Shown: piece by piece, positions 17,810-28,400 of the stretch | Layout: each line of letters starts with the position of its first letter | Numbering within the stretch: the stretch's first letter is position 1 | Source of the DNA: Paludibacter sp. UBA6032 | GTDB taxonomy: Bacteria; Bacteroidota; Bacteroidia; Bacteroidales; Paludibacteraceae | Reading direction: 5' to 3' | NCBI GenBank assembly: GCA_002427885.1 | Contig: DIZI01000034.1 | Coordinates: 4,507-68,506, forward strand | DNA length: 64,000 bases | Notes under the pieces: generated by a model | Seen by the model: the letters and a program-made list of their open reading frames with translations, nothing else | Told to the model about the DNA's origin: nothing | The model's database searches: none | Made by a program: the position numbers and the translations under genes

Positions 17810-19777
17810 TTAATTTTTACTGAACTTCAACACGATACTTTGTTTTGCATTTTGAAGTTTAAGTAAATAAAATCCTCTGCTTAAGGATTGTACCGGAAAT
17901 ATGAATTGTTTTTCCTTATAATTATTAAGCGTTGAACTGAAGATTGTTTTCCCGGATAAATCCAGTACAGAAATAACTGATGAACTAAAATCCGGTATCA
18001 GATTTACAATCAGATTCTCTTTGGCAGGTACAGGATATATTGAAATCATGTTATTTTGAATTTCTTTAACTGTTGTTGGAACATTTTTAATGCTAATATA
18101 TCCCGAATTTACTTTCACATTAGGTGATCCTTCATTTAACAAAAGATCCGTACAGTTGAGATAGAAAGCATCTCCCACCAATACGCTACTGTTGAAATAG
18201 ATTTTGATATTTAAAATCTTACCTCCGTTTGTAATCGCAGTTGTACCGGATAATGCAAAATTAGTCTGGTTCTTACCATTCTTATTTGCCAATTGCCAGT
18301 TCTGAGTCAGGGTACCTAAAGTATTAACCTGAATGCTATCAATCTTTGAGAAAGATGAAGTAACCTTACCCGACAGCGAGAAGATACCTTTTCCTGAAGG
18401 TAGTGTTCCCAAATTGAGAGGAATTGTGATAGTTTGTTGGTTAACGGCAGTATTAGAATCCCGTACACTTATCCATGTATCAAAAATACTGAGCGTACAC
18501 GATCCTTTTGCTCCATTCACATCTTTGACTAATAAATGAGTATTTCCCCCCGAAATAGCTGTCAGAAAACCATTACTTGTTGTACTGGCCAACGTGGTAT
18601 TCTCCACTTCCCATGTATAAGGTGCAGTACCACCCGAAACGCTAAACTGTTTATTCTCTCCGGCAAACATTTCTGCTGAACCGGGTGAAATATACAAAGT
18701 CGGCAATGTTTTAATTGAGAAATATCCGTATTTCGTTTTTGGATAAATCGATTCGTTAATTGTTGCTTCGTCAATGTTTATATAACTTGCACCACCGTTG
18801 GTGTCCGCGACTTTAAATCTCAATTTAAACAATATGCCACTACCCGTTACAGCAGTCGGAAAAGCAAAAGTAACAACAGCTTTTCCGCTTTGCTTTGAAA
18901 ATACAATACCGGAATGTCCATCCAGTATAGTATTTGTTGTAATCAACGTATCGAACGAGAGAACGCTTTCATTAAAACTGAATGCAAACTTGCCTGAAAG
19001 AATTGACGTTGCATCCAGATTTTTAAAATACAATGGGATATCAATATATTTATTCTGATAAGAAGTGGTATCCGGTATTGTTGCATTCAGACTACGACAG
19101 TCAATATTCCCCGATTGTCCAACATATCCATGTACATCAGTCGAGATAACTTTCACTACACCACTTGCAAGTACCGTCAGGTTCCCATTTGAAGCAATAC
19201 TGGCTATAGCATTATCACTTACCGACCAGGTATAGGGAGCTGTTCCACCATTGGAACTAAACTGCAGCACATCCCCGATATTGAGAATGGAGTTTGACGG
19301 ATAAACATTAATTGTCGGTTTGGCTGTAATCGAAATATAACCATTTGTAAAAGTCAAAGCCGGAGTTCCTTCATTGAAGAAATTAATTGATGTATTGTTA
19401 CGAAAGGACATATAACTTCCATAACTAATCAGCACCATTTTTACATTTAAAAGTATTCCGGAACCGGCCAATGCTTGTGACCCCGCGCCCACTATGGTAA
19501 AATGATCGGTATAGTTTTTTACTGCCAGATTACTCATTGCCGATGAAATAGTAGATGCAGTGTTTACTCCTAAAAATTTCATAGTTGAGCTACTGTATCC
19601 GATATCAAACTGAAAGGCTTTTACATTGAGTCCTGTCAGGTCATCGTCCACATACAAAGGAATCGTAATGGTATCACCTGCAATTCCTGTCAGGTTTGGA
19701 AACCTGACGAGGATTGCCCGGGTGAACTGCCCTCCCAACCAAAGGGAGAGCAGTAATATTATTATTTTCCGTTTCAT
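17810..19777 (-). CDS. Secreted protein with three cohesin-like domains, two Ig-like domains and T9SS sorting domain
   Basis: A 655-residue exported protein from ATG 19777 (signal MKRKIIILLLSLWLGGQFTRA); the longer frame from 19804 adds residues before a normal signal and is rejected. Three cohesin-like domains alternate with BIG2-like Ig domains. The first is near residues 22-150 (AGDTITIPLYVDD, VKAFQFDIGYSSSTMKFLGV), the second near 225-350 (NKYIDIPLYFKNL, FAFSFNESVLSFD) and the third near 440-570 (QQTITIPLNLG). Each ends in a G-Y-I/F-S-I strand. The Ig domains carry GGTAPYTW. The final 80 residues are a type A T9SS sorting domain (ISIYPVPAKENLIV, GKTIFSS, GFYLLKL). Cohesins bind dockerins, and the gene 30 bases upstream in the same operon encodes a dockerin. 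A small surface scaffold role is an inference. The domains are diverged, so binding is unproven. Confidence 0.72.
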   Translation of the reverse strand: MKRKIIILLLSLWLGGQFTRAILVRFPNLTGIAGDTITIPLYVDDDLTGLNVKAFQFDIGYSSSTMKFLGVNTASTISSAMSNLAVKNYTDHFTIVGAGSQALAGSGILLNVKMVLISYGSYMSFRNNTSINFFNEGTPALTFTNGYISITAKPTINVYPSNSILNIGDVLQFSSNGGTAPYTWSVSDNAIASIASNGNLTVLASGVVKVISTDVHGYVGQSGNIDCRSLNATIPDTTSYQNKYIDIPLYFKNLDATSILSGKFAFSFNESVLSFDTLITTNTILDGHSGIVFSKQSGKAVVTFAFPTAVTGSGILFKLRFKVADTNGGASYINIDEATINESIYPKTKYGYFSIKTLPTLYISPGSAEMFAGENKQFSVSGGTAPYTWEVENTTLASTTSNGFLTAISGGNTHLLVKDVNGAKGSCTLSIFDTWISVRDSNTAVNQQTITIPLNLGTLPSGKGIFSLSGKVTSSFSKIDSIQVNTLGTLTQNWQLANKNGKNQTNFALSGTTAITNGGKILNIKIYFNSSVLVGDAFYLNCTDLLLNEGSPNVKVNSGYISIKNVPTTVKEIQNNMISIYPVPAKENLIVNLIPDFSSSVISVLDLSGKTIFSSTLNNYKEKQFIFPVQSLSRGFYLLKLQNAKQSIVLKFSKN

Positions 19778-19807
19778 AATCCTGTTTTTTAATGTGATGA
19801 CCAAAAA

Positions 19808-22800
19808 TTACTGAACGATTACTTTTTGTTGTAGCGATTTATTTCCCGAAATCATTTTCAGAATATAAATGCCTTGCTTCATGCTATTCAGGTTAATTGA
19901 ATATTCACCCGCATCATGAGTTGCATCTACCAATAAAGCAATTTCTTTTCCGGTTACATCAAATATCGAAATTGAAACATGAGTTCCATTATTTTGAACC
20001 AGGTATCGAACGACCGAATTAGATTGAACTGGATTTGGATAAACCGAGAGCACATTTGATTCATTTAATCCAGTCAGGTTCAATCCGGAGACTAAATCAC
20101 TAATCTGAATGACTTTTGAAATCGAAGCAAGCGTATAATCGTTTTCATCAGCCTGGAATTTATCAATTCCCAATGTCGTAACCGTGTTCTGTCCAACATT
20201 GCCAACCAGTTTAAACGTGATATTAGCCACTTGAGCATGACTGGCCAGTTTGTCCGTTCCGGCTATTGCAACACGAAGTTTTCCTGTTGTCTGGTCGATA
20301 TTATAAGCAAACAATCTGTTTTTCACATCACTTCCTGTACTTACCGAAACAGGTTCTATCAATGCAGCATCAAATGAAGTAACCATATCGAGCGAAATAC
20401 TACGGGATGCATTATCAACCTGAACAGGAATAGTAAAGGTATTATCAGCATTCTTGATGATATCACCATAAGATAATATTACATCATTGACAACTGCCGG
20501 ACTCTTCATTTCACCAGGGAATACACTGTTGATTCCTGCCACAAATTGCAAAATAAGTGAAGCATCGAATGCAGATATGGTACCATCAGCACTAACATCT
20601 GCTACAGTTTGCTGTAATGGCGAAAGTGTTATTGAACTAACCACACTCTGGAGAACCAACGAAGCATCATAAGCTTGTATGCTTCCATTCAAACTAACAT
20701 CTCCCAATAATGGATTACCCGATCCGGTTGATTTCCAAGGAGAATAAATCACTTTGTCTGAAATAAGACCACCTGTCCCTCCGGGATTTGTAGCATGTGT
20801 AGGCCCGGTATTATTACCCCACCAGCAATTGGTAGCATCCACATCGAATGATTTGTTTACATTATTAACGGCATAACTGGTATTATTATAAAAATCACAA
20901 TAATTGATTTTTGGATTTGAAGCTCCATTGATCAATACACCGTTCTGGTTATCCGAAATCAAGCAATTGCTAATTTGCGGACTGGCTGCAGACATCGAAA
21001 TGGCTCCATCTGAACTGTAATATCCTGCATATTTTATGATACAATGTTTCACTTTACACAAATTGTCGAGTGAAACGTCTTCGAAATTAATTCCGGACCA
21101 GGTATATCCGGATTTTGGATTTGTGGCCGTACTATCTGAGTTAGTATCTCCGGCATAAAAATCATCTTTAATTGTAGTGAAAACAATGGTACTATCAGGT
21201 GTAGATCCACCTATAGCCATCAATCCACGCTTCACATCGAGTTTAGCCCAATCGGCAAATTTACAGACAATACCCGGATTCATTGTTAGCGTTACACTTG
21301 TTCCAATGGTATAATTCCCTGAAAAATAATATGGGATATTTACGATTCCTCCAAAGTCTTTCTTTCCCAATGTAGCATCCTGAACCAACTCCTCGGAAAG
21401 AACGCCTATTGCCTTGTAAGTTGTTCCTGAAATTGTATTTCCAAGCGATGTCGCCGGATAGGAAACCAAAGAAATACACATTGGCGTATAAACCAGATTA
21501 TCAAATGAATTGTTATCAATTTTCGGCGTTGAAACTCCGTTCAGGACCACTCCCCATTTGCTGTTTTTAAACAGTGAGTTCTGAATCGAAGGGGAAGCTT
21601 GCAGCAACTGAATCCCCCGGTCAAAATAGTCAAATACTGCATAATTTATTTCGCTCAGATCAATACTTACGTCTTCGAAAGTAAGGGCGTAAGCTGACAT
21701 ATAATTCTTGTTCGGAACAACAGTAGTTCCATTGTTGTTTGTGTCAAAAGGATTTCCATAGGTATCGTCGGACATATTACAAAATACAACCGGATGAGCA
21801 AGCGTTCCATTAACTGTCAATTGACCTGCTACATCAAAAATAGATACATTATCGGATTTGAACACAACTCCTTCGGGTATGGTAATATGAGTGCCTGAAT
21901 TTACACTACTGGTTCCGTAAAAGAAATAGGTCATATTGGTATACCCTGCGAAATCTCGTTTTGGAATTGTAGCATCAACCGAATAATTTTCCGGAATAAC
22001 ACCAATGGCGATGATTCCAATGTTTGAAAGCGAATTGTTGCTAAATGTCGGGTTCGAAAACATGCTCATGGTGATGGGCGTTTTGTCAATATTATTAAAT
22101 TCATTATTACTGATTACCGGGGTAGCACTGCCAAATATTCCTATAGCAGAAGTAGAGGAGTGTTCAATCCTGCAACTGTCAATTGCCAATTTGCAATTAT
22201 TCACAGTAACATTACCATAGTAATTGTACCCATAATAACCACTTCCACCATAGTTAAAAATACAGTCCCGCAATAAATTGGATGCATCCAGTCCTGAGCT
22301 ATTAAATTGAATTTTATCCCAGTTACCTTTTTGTGGAGTTGAACTGTTTCCATCTCCATTTGTATCGCCACCTTTTGAGTCATCCCTGATGGATGTAAAT
22401 ACTATCGGCAAAGTTTTGCTACCAACAGCCACCAATGCTCCGTTCACAAGGATGCCATTATAGTAATTGGTAAATTTGAGCACGACTCCCTCTCCTATAT
22501 GCAAAGTTGTATTAGGCATAATTGTCAAGTTGTCAATAATATAAGCTACATTGTAAATTCCTCCAACATCACGCCTTGTAAGTGTAGCATCGGTCGAGAG
22601 ATTTCCTTCTATGATTCGAATCCCGTTGCTTCCGTTACCTAATGAAGCAAAAAGCGGAGAGGAGAAGTTGAAAACAGGATTTGATGTGAGGGACATGGAT
22701 ATCGGGTCAAGTCTGCAATTTTTAATAGTTACATTGTTTGTGCAGATTGGTGAAGATGACCCTTCAAATCGCATTCCATAATAATTACCATCGCTTATCA

Positions 22801-25024
22801 GTGTATTTGAAACCGTATTTCCGGCGTCAGTAAAAGTAAGTATCCCTTGTTCACCTCCACCTCCACCGTAAAAGAATTTGCAATAATTAATCAGGCTGAA
22901 TGCATCATCCGTAGTTGCCCGGAAGTAAACAGATCCCCAGTTTCCTTTTGCAGGAGCAACAGCATTTCCATCGTTTCGGGTATCTTTTGGCACACCGTAA
23001 TTATCATCATTAATGGAAGTAAATATGATGGAATCGTTGACCAAACCATTGGCTTTAAATCCTCCGTTTACATAAATGCTGTTTTGCATTTTGATAACAA
23101 CCCCCGGATTAACAGTAACATTTATTCCCGAATTAATAGTCAGATCAGCCAGCAACACGTAACAAACATTATTATAACCGGCTATATTCCGTTTCCCTAT
23201 TGTACCATTTATACCAACAGATTCTCCGATGATTCCCAATGCTGTCCAACCATTATTCACAAATGAAATATTGGTAAAAGTAGGATTTGCAGAAACTGAA
23301 AGTGCAATAGGTGTATATTGAGCATTTGTAAATTCCGTGTTGTCAACTATCGGATTGGATGCCTGATAAGCAAAAAGCCCATAAGTATTATCTTTCAACA
23401 CGCAATGTGTGATGGTAGGTGATGCATTTATTGTTGTAACAGCACCCCCGTTGATGTATTGTGTATAATAGCGGCCACTCATGCTGGCATATTTCACCTG
23501 ACAATAATTGAGTAAACATTTTGTATCATCACTGGTCCCTTCAAATATAATCCCGCTCCAGTCTCCTCTGACAGGATTCGTCTGGGTACCATCTTTATTT
23601 GTGTCGCCCGGATTTCCGTGGTTATCATCTTTGGAAGAAGTGAAGATTATTTGTTTACTTCCGGGACCTCCATTGGCAATCAATGCTCCTTTTACAACAA
23701 TACCCGTGTAATAATTGGTACATTTAATCACAATTCCGGTATCGATTGTTAATGTAAAAGCTTCCGGAATAGTCAATTCACCCAACATCAAATAAGTAAC
23801 ATTTGGTATTCCGGTAACATCCCGTTGAATAAGATGTGAATCAGCTCCCAATGAAGAGCCTAAGAGTCCAATGGCATCATACTGATTGTCCGAAAATGAG
23901 AATGTATTATTTAAAAATACGGGGGAAGCATCAAAAGTCATTGCGATAGGAACTACCTGACTACTTGCCATCGTATTATTGGTGAATACAGGACTACTAA
24001 CGCCATCTAATTCTGCACCATAATAATTATTGGCCATATAACATGAATCAATTTTGGGGCTGGCGTTTTCGATAATTATTCCGCCACGATTACCACTTCC
24101 ACCAAATGTAATATCACATCGTTTTAAAATACATTGAGCATCAACGGATGTATTTCTAAAGTAAATTCCACCCCATGAGCCTTTGGTAGGTACAGAGGCA
24201 ATTCCATCGGCATTGGTATCACCCCCGATATTATCATTCGTAGTCGAAGTAAAAATTATTTTGTTACCGAAGCTGGCATTGGCATTTAAAATTCCATCAA
24301 CATAAATCCAACTTGAACATTTTAATGAGTTTCCACTGGCAATACTTAGATTTCCAGAGCTATTTACGGTAAAACTGGAATAGAAAACATAAGGAATGGA
24401 GAGTAATTCAAGATTCCAGTTTGTACTTAAACCAGAGAAATAAATATAGGCTGCATCATGTTTATTTCCGGTAAAATTATTGCCTCCATTGTTGTGCAAA
24501 GCACCATAATTAGTAAAAACCAGTGGCCAGTCGCAGCCGGAAATTGAGGAGTTTTTGATATTAACTGTGCCCGTATATGTTTGTATCCCTCCCGAATACG
24601 AATTACTGATAGAAGATCCGTTTATGTTAGTGATTCCCATGTAAGCATAAATGGCTCCACTATTGCTTTTCCCTCCGTATTCAATATTACAGGTGTCAAG
24701 GGTTACATTTCCGGTACTATTCGTCTGAATCTGACTCCAGTCCCCTTTTTGTTTTGGACTAAGATTGGAGGTAAATAGAGCTTTACGGGCTTTGAGAGTT
24801 CCATCCACATAAAGACCAATATTAGAATTAAACATTACCACTACACCACTATCTATTGACAGTGTAAATCCATTATTTACAGTCACATTGGCTGTCACTA
24901 TATAAGGACTATTTGCCAGGGTCCAGGATGTATTTCCTGTTATTGAACCCGATACATTGGTAGCATTCAACATGTTGAAAGCTACCATAAAGCTAATTAA
25001 GCATAAAAGTAATAACTTCTTCAT
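19808..25024 (-). CDS. Giant right-handed beta-helix protein with dockerin, cohesin-like domain and T9SS sorting domain
   Basis: A 1738-residue exported protein with a normal signal peptide ending near MLNATN. Residues about 25-1420 are seven beta-helix units of about 205 residues, rich in short N/G/S strands. Each later unit includes a D-rich loop of the type GDTNxDGxxxxPxKGxW followed by C-x-I/V-x-Y/F-G-G. Residues about 1436-1498 form a type I dockerin: two F-hand-like loops, DVSLNGSIQAYD and DVSADGTISAFD, with Asp/Ser/Asn/Asp at the calcium positions and following ASLVLQ/ASLILQ helices. A cohesin-like domain (about 1505-1640, FTIPVQVDNASRSISLDMVTS) and a T9SS type A sorting domain (NVLSVYPNPVQSNS) end the protein. 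Parallel beta-helices of this kind often bind or cleave polysaccharide, but no catalytic site was identified. It is co-transcribed with the cohesin gene downstream. Confidence 0.78.
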   Translation of the reverse strand: MKKLLLLCLISFMVAFNMLNATNVSGSITGNTSWTLANSPYIVTANVTVNNGFTLSIDSGVVVMFNSNIGLYVDGTLKARKALFTSNLSPKQKGDWSQIQTNSTGNVTLDTCNIEYGGKSNSGAIYAYMGITNINGSSISNSYSGGIQTYTGTVNIKNSSISGCDWPLVFTNYGALHNNGGNNFTGNKHDAAYIYFSGLSTNWNLELLSIPYVFYSSFTVNSSGNLSIASGNSLKCSSWIYVDGILNANASFGNKIIFTSTTNDNIGGDTNADGIASVPTKGSWGGIYFRNTSVDAQCILKRCDITFGGSGNRGGIIIENASPKIDSCYMANNYYGAELDGVSSPVFTNNTMASSQVVPIAMTFDASPVFLNNTFSFSDNQYDAIGLLGSSLGADSHLIQRDVTGIPNVTYLMLGELTIPEAFTLTIDTGIVIKCTNYYTGIVVKGALIANGGPGSKQIIFTSSKDDNHGNPGDTNKDGTQTNPVRGDWSGIIFEGTSDDTKCLLNYCQVKYASMSGRYYTQYINGGAVTTINASPTITHCVLKDNTYGLFAYQASNPIVDNTEFTNAQYTPIALSVSANPTFTNISFVNNGWTALGIIGESVGINGTIGKRNIAGYNNVCYVLLADLTINSGINVTVNPGVVIKMQNSIYVNGGFKANGLVNDSIIFTSINDDNYGVPKDTRNDGNAVAPAKGNWGSVYFRATTDDAFSLINYCKFFYGGGGGEQGILTFTDAGNTVSNTLISDGNYYGMRFEGSSSPICTNNVTIKNCRLDPISMSLTSNPVFNFSSPLFASLGNGSNGIRIIEGNLSTDATLTRRDVGGIYNVAYIIDNLTIMPNTTLHIGEGVVLKFTNYYNGILVNGALVAVGSKTLPIVFTSIRDDSKGGDTNGDGNSSTPQKGNWDKIQFNSSGLDASNLLRDCIFNYGGSGYYGYNYYGNVTVNNCKLAIDSCRIEHSSTSAIGIFGSATPVISNNEFNNIDKTPITMSMFSNPTFSNNSLSNIGIIAIGVIPENYSVDATIPKRDFAGYTNMTYFFYGTSSVNSGTHITIPEGVVFKSDNVSIFDVAGQLTVNGTLAHPVVFCNMSDDTYGNPFDTNNNGTTVVPNKNYMSAYALTFEDVSIDLSEINYAVFDYFDRGIQLLQASPSIQNSLFKNSKWGVVLNGVSTPKIDNNSFDNLVYTPMCISLVSYPATSLGNTISGTTYKAIGVLSEELVQDATLGKKDFGGIVNIPYYFSGNYTIGTSVTLTMNPGIVCKFADWAKLDVKRGLMAIGGSTPDSTIVFTTIKDDFYAGDTNSDSTATNPKSGYTWSGINFEDVSLDNLCKVKHCIIKYAGYYSSDGAISMSAASPQISNCLISDNQNGVLINGASNPKINYCDFYNNTSYAVNNVNKSFDVDATNCWWGNNTGPTHATNPGGTGGLISDKVIYSPWKSTGSGNPLLGDVSLNGSIQAYDASLVLQSVVSSITLSPLQQTVADVSADGTISAFDASLILQFVAGINSVFPGEMKSPAVVNDVILSYGDIIKNADNTFTIPVQVDNASRSISLDMVTSFDAALIEPVSVSTGSDVKNRLFAYNIDQTTGKLRVAIAGTDKLASHAQVANITFKLVGNVGQNTVTTLGIDKFQADENDYTLASISKVIQISDLVSGLNLTGLNESNVLSVYPNPVQSNSVVRYLVQNNGTHVSISIFDVTGKEIALLVDATHDAGEYSINLNSMKQGIYILKMISGNKSLQQKVIVQ
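20950..24900 (-). repeat. Coding repeats of about 610-620 bp in the beta-helix gene
   Basis: The Asp-rich loop (DTNxDG type) recurs near 24205, 23600, 22980, 22360, 21745 and 21140, giving a period of about 205 residues. A seventh, shorter unit lies at the N-terminal end. The units are diverged in DNA but keep the same order of strands and loops. Confidence 0.7.
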
Positions 25025-25458
25025 ATTCTGATTTTTAAATTATAAATAAAATATTTATTAAGTCAATAATACGTATTAAGATAACATATAATAGATACAA
25101 TTATACACCAGGCAATGAGTTAAATTACAAATACAATTTACAAATCAATTATGGGTTTGATTGAATAAATTGTAGGGTAATAATTGGCATCAGTTTATCA
25201 AAAATTTCAAAGATCGGCTCGTTTGGGAACTTTCAAGCTATATAAAAACAATACAACTTTTAGTTTTGTTCGGCACTTAATTAAATTTATTTATGTTTTA
25301 CAACACTTTATTTAGTTGTTTATATAATTTCATTCATAAATAGCCGGTTAATTCCGGCGTTTAAGACAACAGCAGACTCCAAATTTTATGTTCCGGAATC
25401 TGCTGTCGGGTAAATGATAATTTAGTTCAGTCGAGATAAAAAAATAATTTTTGAATGA
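25025..25458. other. Gene-free 434-bp interval with hairpins
   Basis: No credible coding sequence is seen between the phosphorylase stop and the beta-helix gene start. It is very AT-rich. It holds a plus-strand TAGTTTTG at 25261-25268, which is a possible -7 element with no gene behind it, and a CCGG..CCGG palindrome near 25343-25356. It also holds an 8-bp perfect stem ACAGCAGA (25369-25376) with TCTGCTGT (25399-25406). The stem could end the phosphorylase transcript on the minus strand, although no T-run follows. The beta-helix promoter should be here, but no TAnnTTTG element was found on the minus strand. Confidence 0.5.
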
Positions 25459-28400
25459 TTAAATAGCTGTTAAGTGAAAACTAATATATAGAATACTTTT
25501 ATCACGATTAAAAACAGCCCTACTTTGAGACTGATTGAAGGAATAATCTTGTGATAGTTCTGTTTTTCCATCAAGGTGATAAATTTCAAAACCCTGTTTT
25601 CCATCTATTTGATAAACAAAAGGAACGGAGCAATAAGTAAATTTCAAATGCGGAAATTCATTTTCTGAATTTGGCTGAATGAATTCATCCGCTTTCAGAA
25701 TGGACGGTTTTATAGAAATGCATCCGTTTTCAACAATAATTCCCAGCTCAAAAAAGCGGCTAATGATATCTTCTTTCACCTGACCGGTCATGCCCGGTTG
25801 TTGAACGCCTGCCATCATTGGTGTGTGTGAATAGGGATCGAAAGGAAACGAACCATAATCAGCCGGCGATTTATGTGATCCGATACCGGTTTTTACTTCG
25901 CCATAATGTTGTTTAAGGGTTGAAATGATTTGAGCATCTGACTTTTCTGAAATGGCTTTTTTAATATTTTCCCCTATTGCCAGTAATAATTTCGAAACCA
26001 TGTGCCAATAAATACACCCAAGTCCTTCGTACTTGTAAAAAGTTCCTGAACGACCGGTAAACGATTGATGATCAAAAAGTTTTTCGTATAATTGTTCAAT
26101 TTGAAGTTGTTCGTTGTCAGAAACTTCAAAAACAGAACCTGCTTTTAATTTATTTAAAGCCTGAGTGAGGAATCCTGCATTATTGAAATTGGCATTGAAA
26201 TGAAATTCTCCTTTGTTATCCTTGCAAATAATATTGGTGTTTCCGGCAGCAATTAATTGTTGCAAAAGGGGAATGCGTTTCACATCTTCAGCCGGAATAT
26301 GATTTTTGTCCAAAAATAAAGGCAATTTCTTATTCGGATACAAAATATAGCTCAGTTGATCGGCACGATAAAGCGAACTGTTGCGCAATGCATCGAGTAG
26401 TTCAACGGCTTCATCCGGCTTTAATTTACCAGATGTTAACACCGCAACCTGACCTTCAAGCATTTCGTACAAATGACGAATATCAACTTCATTATCGGTG
26501 AAGCTAACCAGATTATAAGCATGATAGAGTTTGTCTTCGCGTTTATTTACTGAAATAGATTGATCAATAAATTTGAGAACCACTTCAAAGAAATTAATTA
26601 GATCCTCTTTAGCAAGAACTTCTTTTTTTGATGAAAGTTCGTCGTAGATTTTAGTACGGTAATTTTCGCCGGCTTTACCTAATTCATCCGCAATATTGCG
26701 TCGTTGTATATTGCCAAAACCCTTTTCGAGCAATAATTCATGAGATTGTAAAGCATTATATACTTCTAAAAAAAACGAATTCATTTCTTCAGAAATAGTA
26801 TATTTTTCAAGCGGAGAACTCTTGTAAAGTCCCTGCATAAAAGCCACAAACCGCCTCATGTAATACAAAGTGACCATGGATGATCCGGTTCCAACCAACG
26901 CATTATTGGCATCGTTCCATTCCGGGCGCAACGTATTCATCCAAATGCCGGCTTCGGGAACAAAATTGCTTAATTTTGCCAATAAGGTAGCCAGTATTTT
27001 TTCGGTGAAAGTCACCAGTTTTACTTCATTGGTTGAAGTCAGTATCAATCTGGCATCAGAACCAAAAGTCTGTTCAAGTTTTTCAATGGCGTGATGAAGT
27101 TTGGCATCAAAACGAATCGATTTTTTTGGATTGGCAACAATTTCGTCGTAGCTTTTCAGTCGGTATGGCACATTGGCAAACGCAAACATCTCCTTATCAA
27201 GCCAAGAAAGCAGACTTTCAGGAAAATGATTATGTGAAACTTCCAGGAGTTTCAATAAATAAATTATCTGATGATCGCCCCAATAACCGATATTTGACCA
27301 CGGATTATCCGGTTCAATGGTTTCCCAGTCAATTCCCTGTTCGGTAATTTTATATGGATTATACCCATCAGCAGTGGTTGCATTCACAAATTTGGCAATA
27401 ATTCCATTGATATAACCGGGAAAAGACAACGATAACGCTTCCCAGTTTTGAAAAATATCGCGCCAGTTTCCCTGATATCCAAGCAGTTTATTACCATTTT
27501 CATCTTTGACCTTGATATCAAACGAATTCCACGGACGACTCGGATCGCCATGGCGGCGACTGAAAGTCAAAGGCAAATATTCCTGGAACAACCGATATAA
27601 ATTTGCATCGTTTTGTTCGTGAATCAACTTGTCAAGTTCCGAATAATCTATTGAAACAGGGAGTTTAGCCAGAAAATCTGCCTGTTTTTTCCAAAGTGCA
27701 ACATTAAAATGTTTTACATGTTGGCTGAAATTGGCAGCGTAAATAGTGTAATTTTCGCTGTAAATACCTCCACGCATGGTGTTGAACAACACGTTGGAAA
27801 AATGACGGGCAACACCGTTTTCGTCTGCAGTTTGTTGAATTCCGTCGGCCTGAGCCACAATATTTTGCAGGTTTTTGGTTCCTTTTTCAATATTTTGTTC
27901 CAGAATGGCAGCAATATCTTTTGTTTCGGAAATTAATTGAAGCAAATTATTCACTTGAGCTGCATCCTGATTTACTTCAGCTATAAAATACCAGTTTTTT
28001 GCTTCCGAAGCTTTCAGATGAATTTTGGCACAGGTAAAAAAGGCTCCGCGAACTCCTTTTGCTTCGGTTTCAGGTGTTGGTATTTGACCGTTTCTGAATG
28101 CATCCAGTTGCGATGAACTCAACAAATAAGTTGAATTTTCAAGTCCGGTGTTCCAAACGGTATTGGCTCTTAATGATTCGCTCGGTTCAGCCCGATCAAC
28201 CAGAATTGCCTCCATGCGGAATAGTGCCAACTGAGAATTTTCAATCAATTCGGTTTTTTTATAACCATCCACAAGGGTAGAAAATGTGTTTTGAGTAAAT
28301 TTATCGATACCGGAAGGCAAAATGTTCTGTAAACCATCGACCATATAAACTTCAACCGCTTCGGTGCTATCATTTTTCAACTCACTTTTCTTAATCCAAC

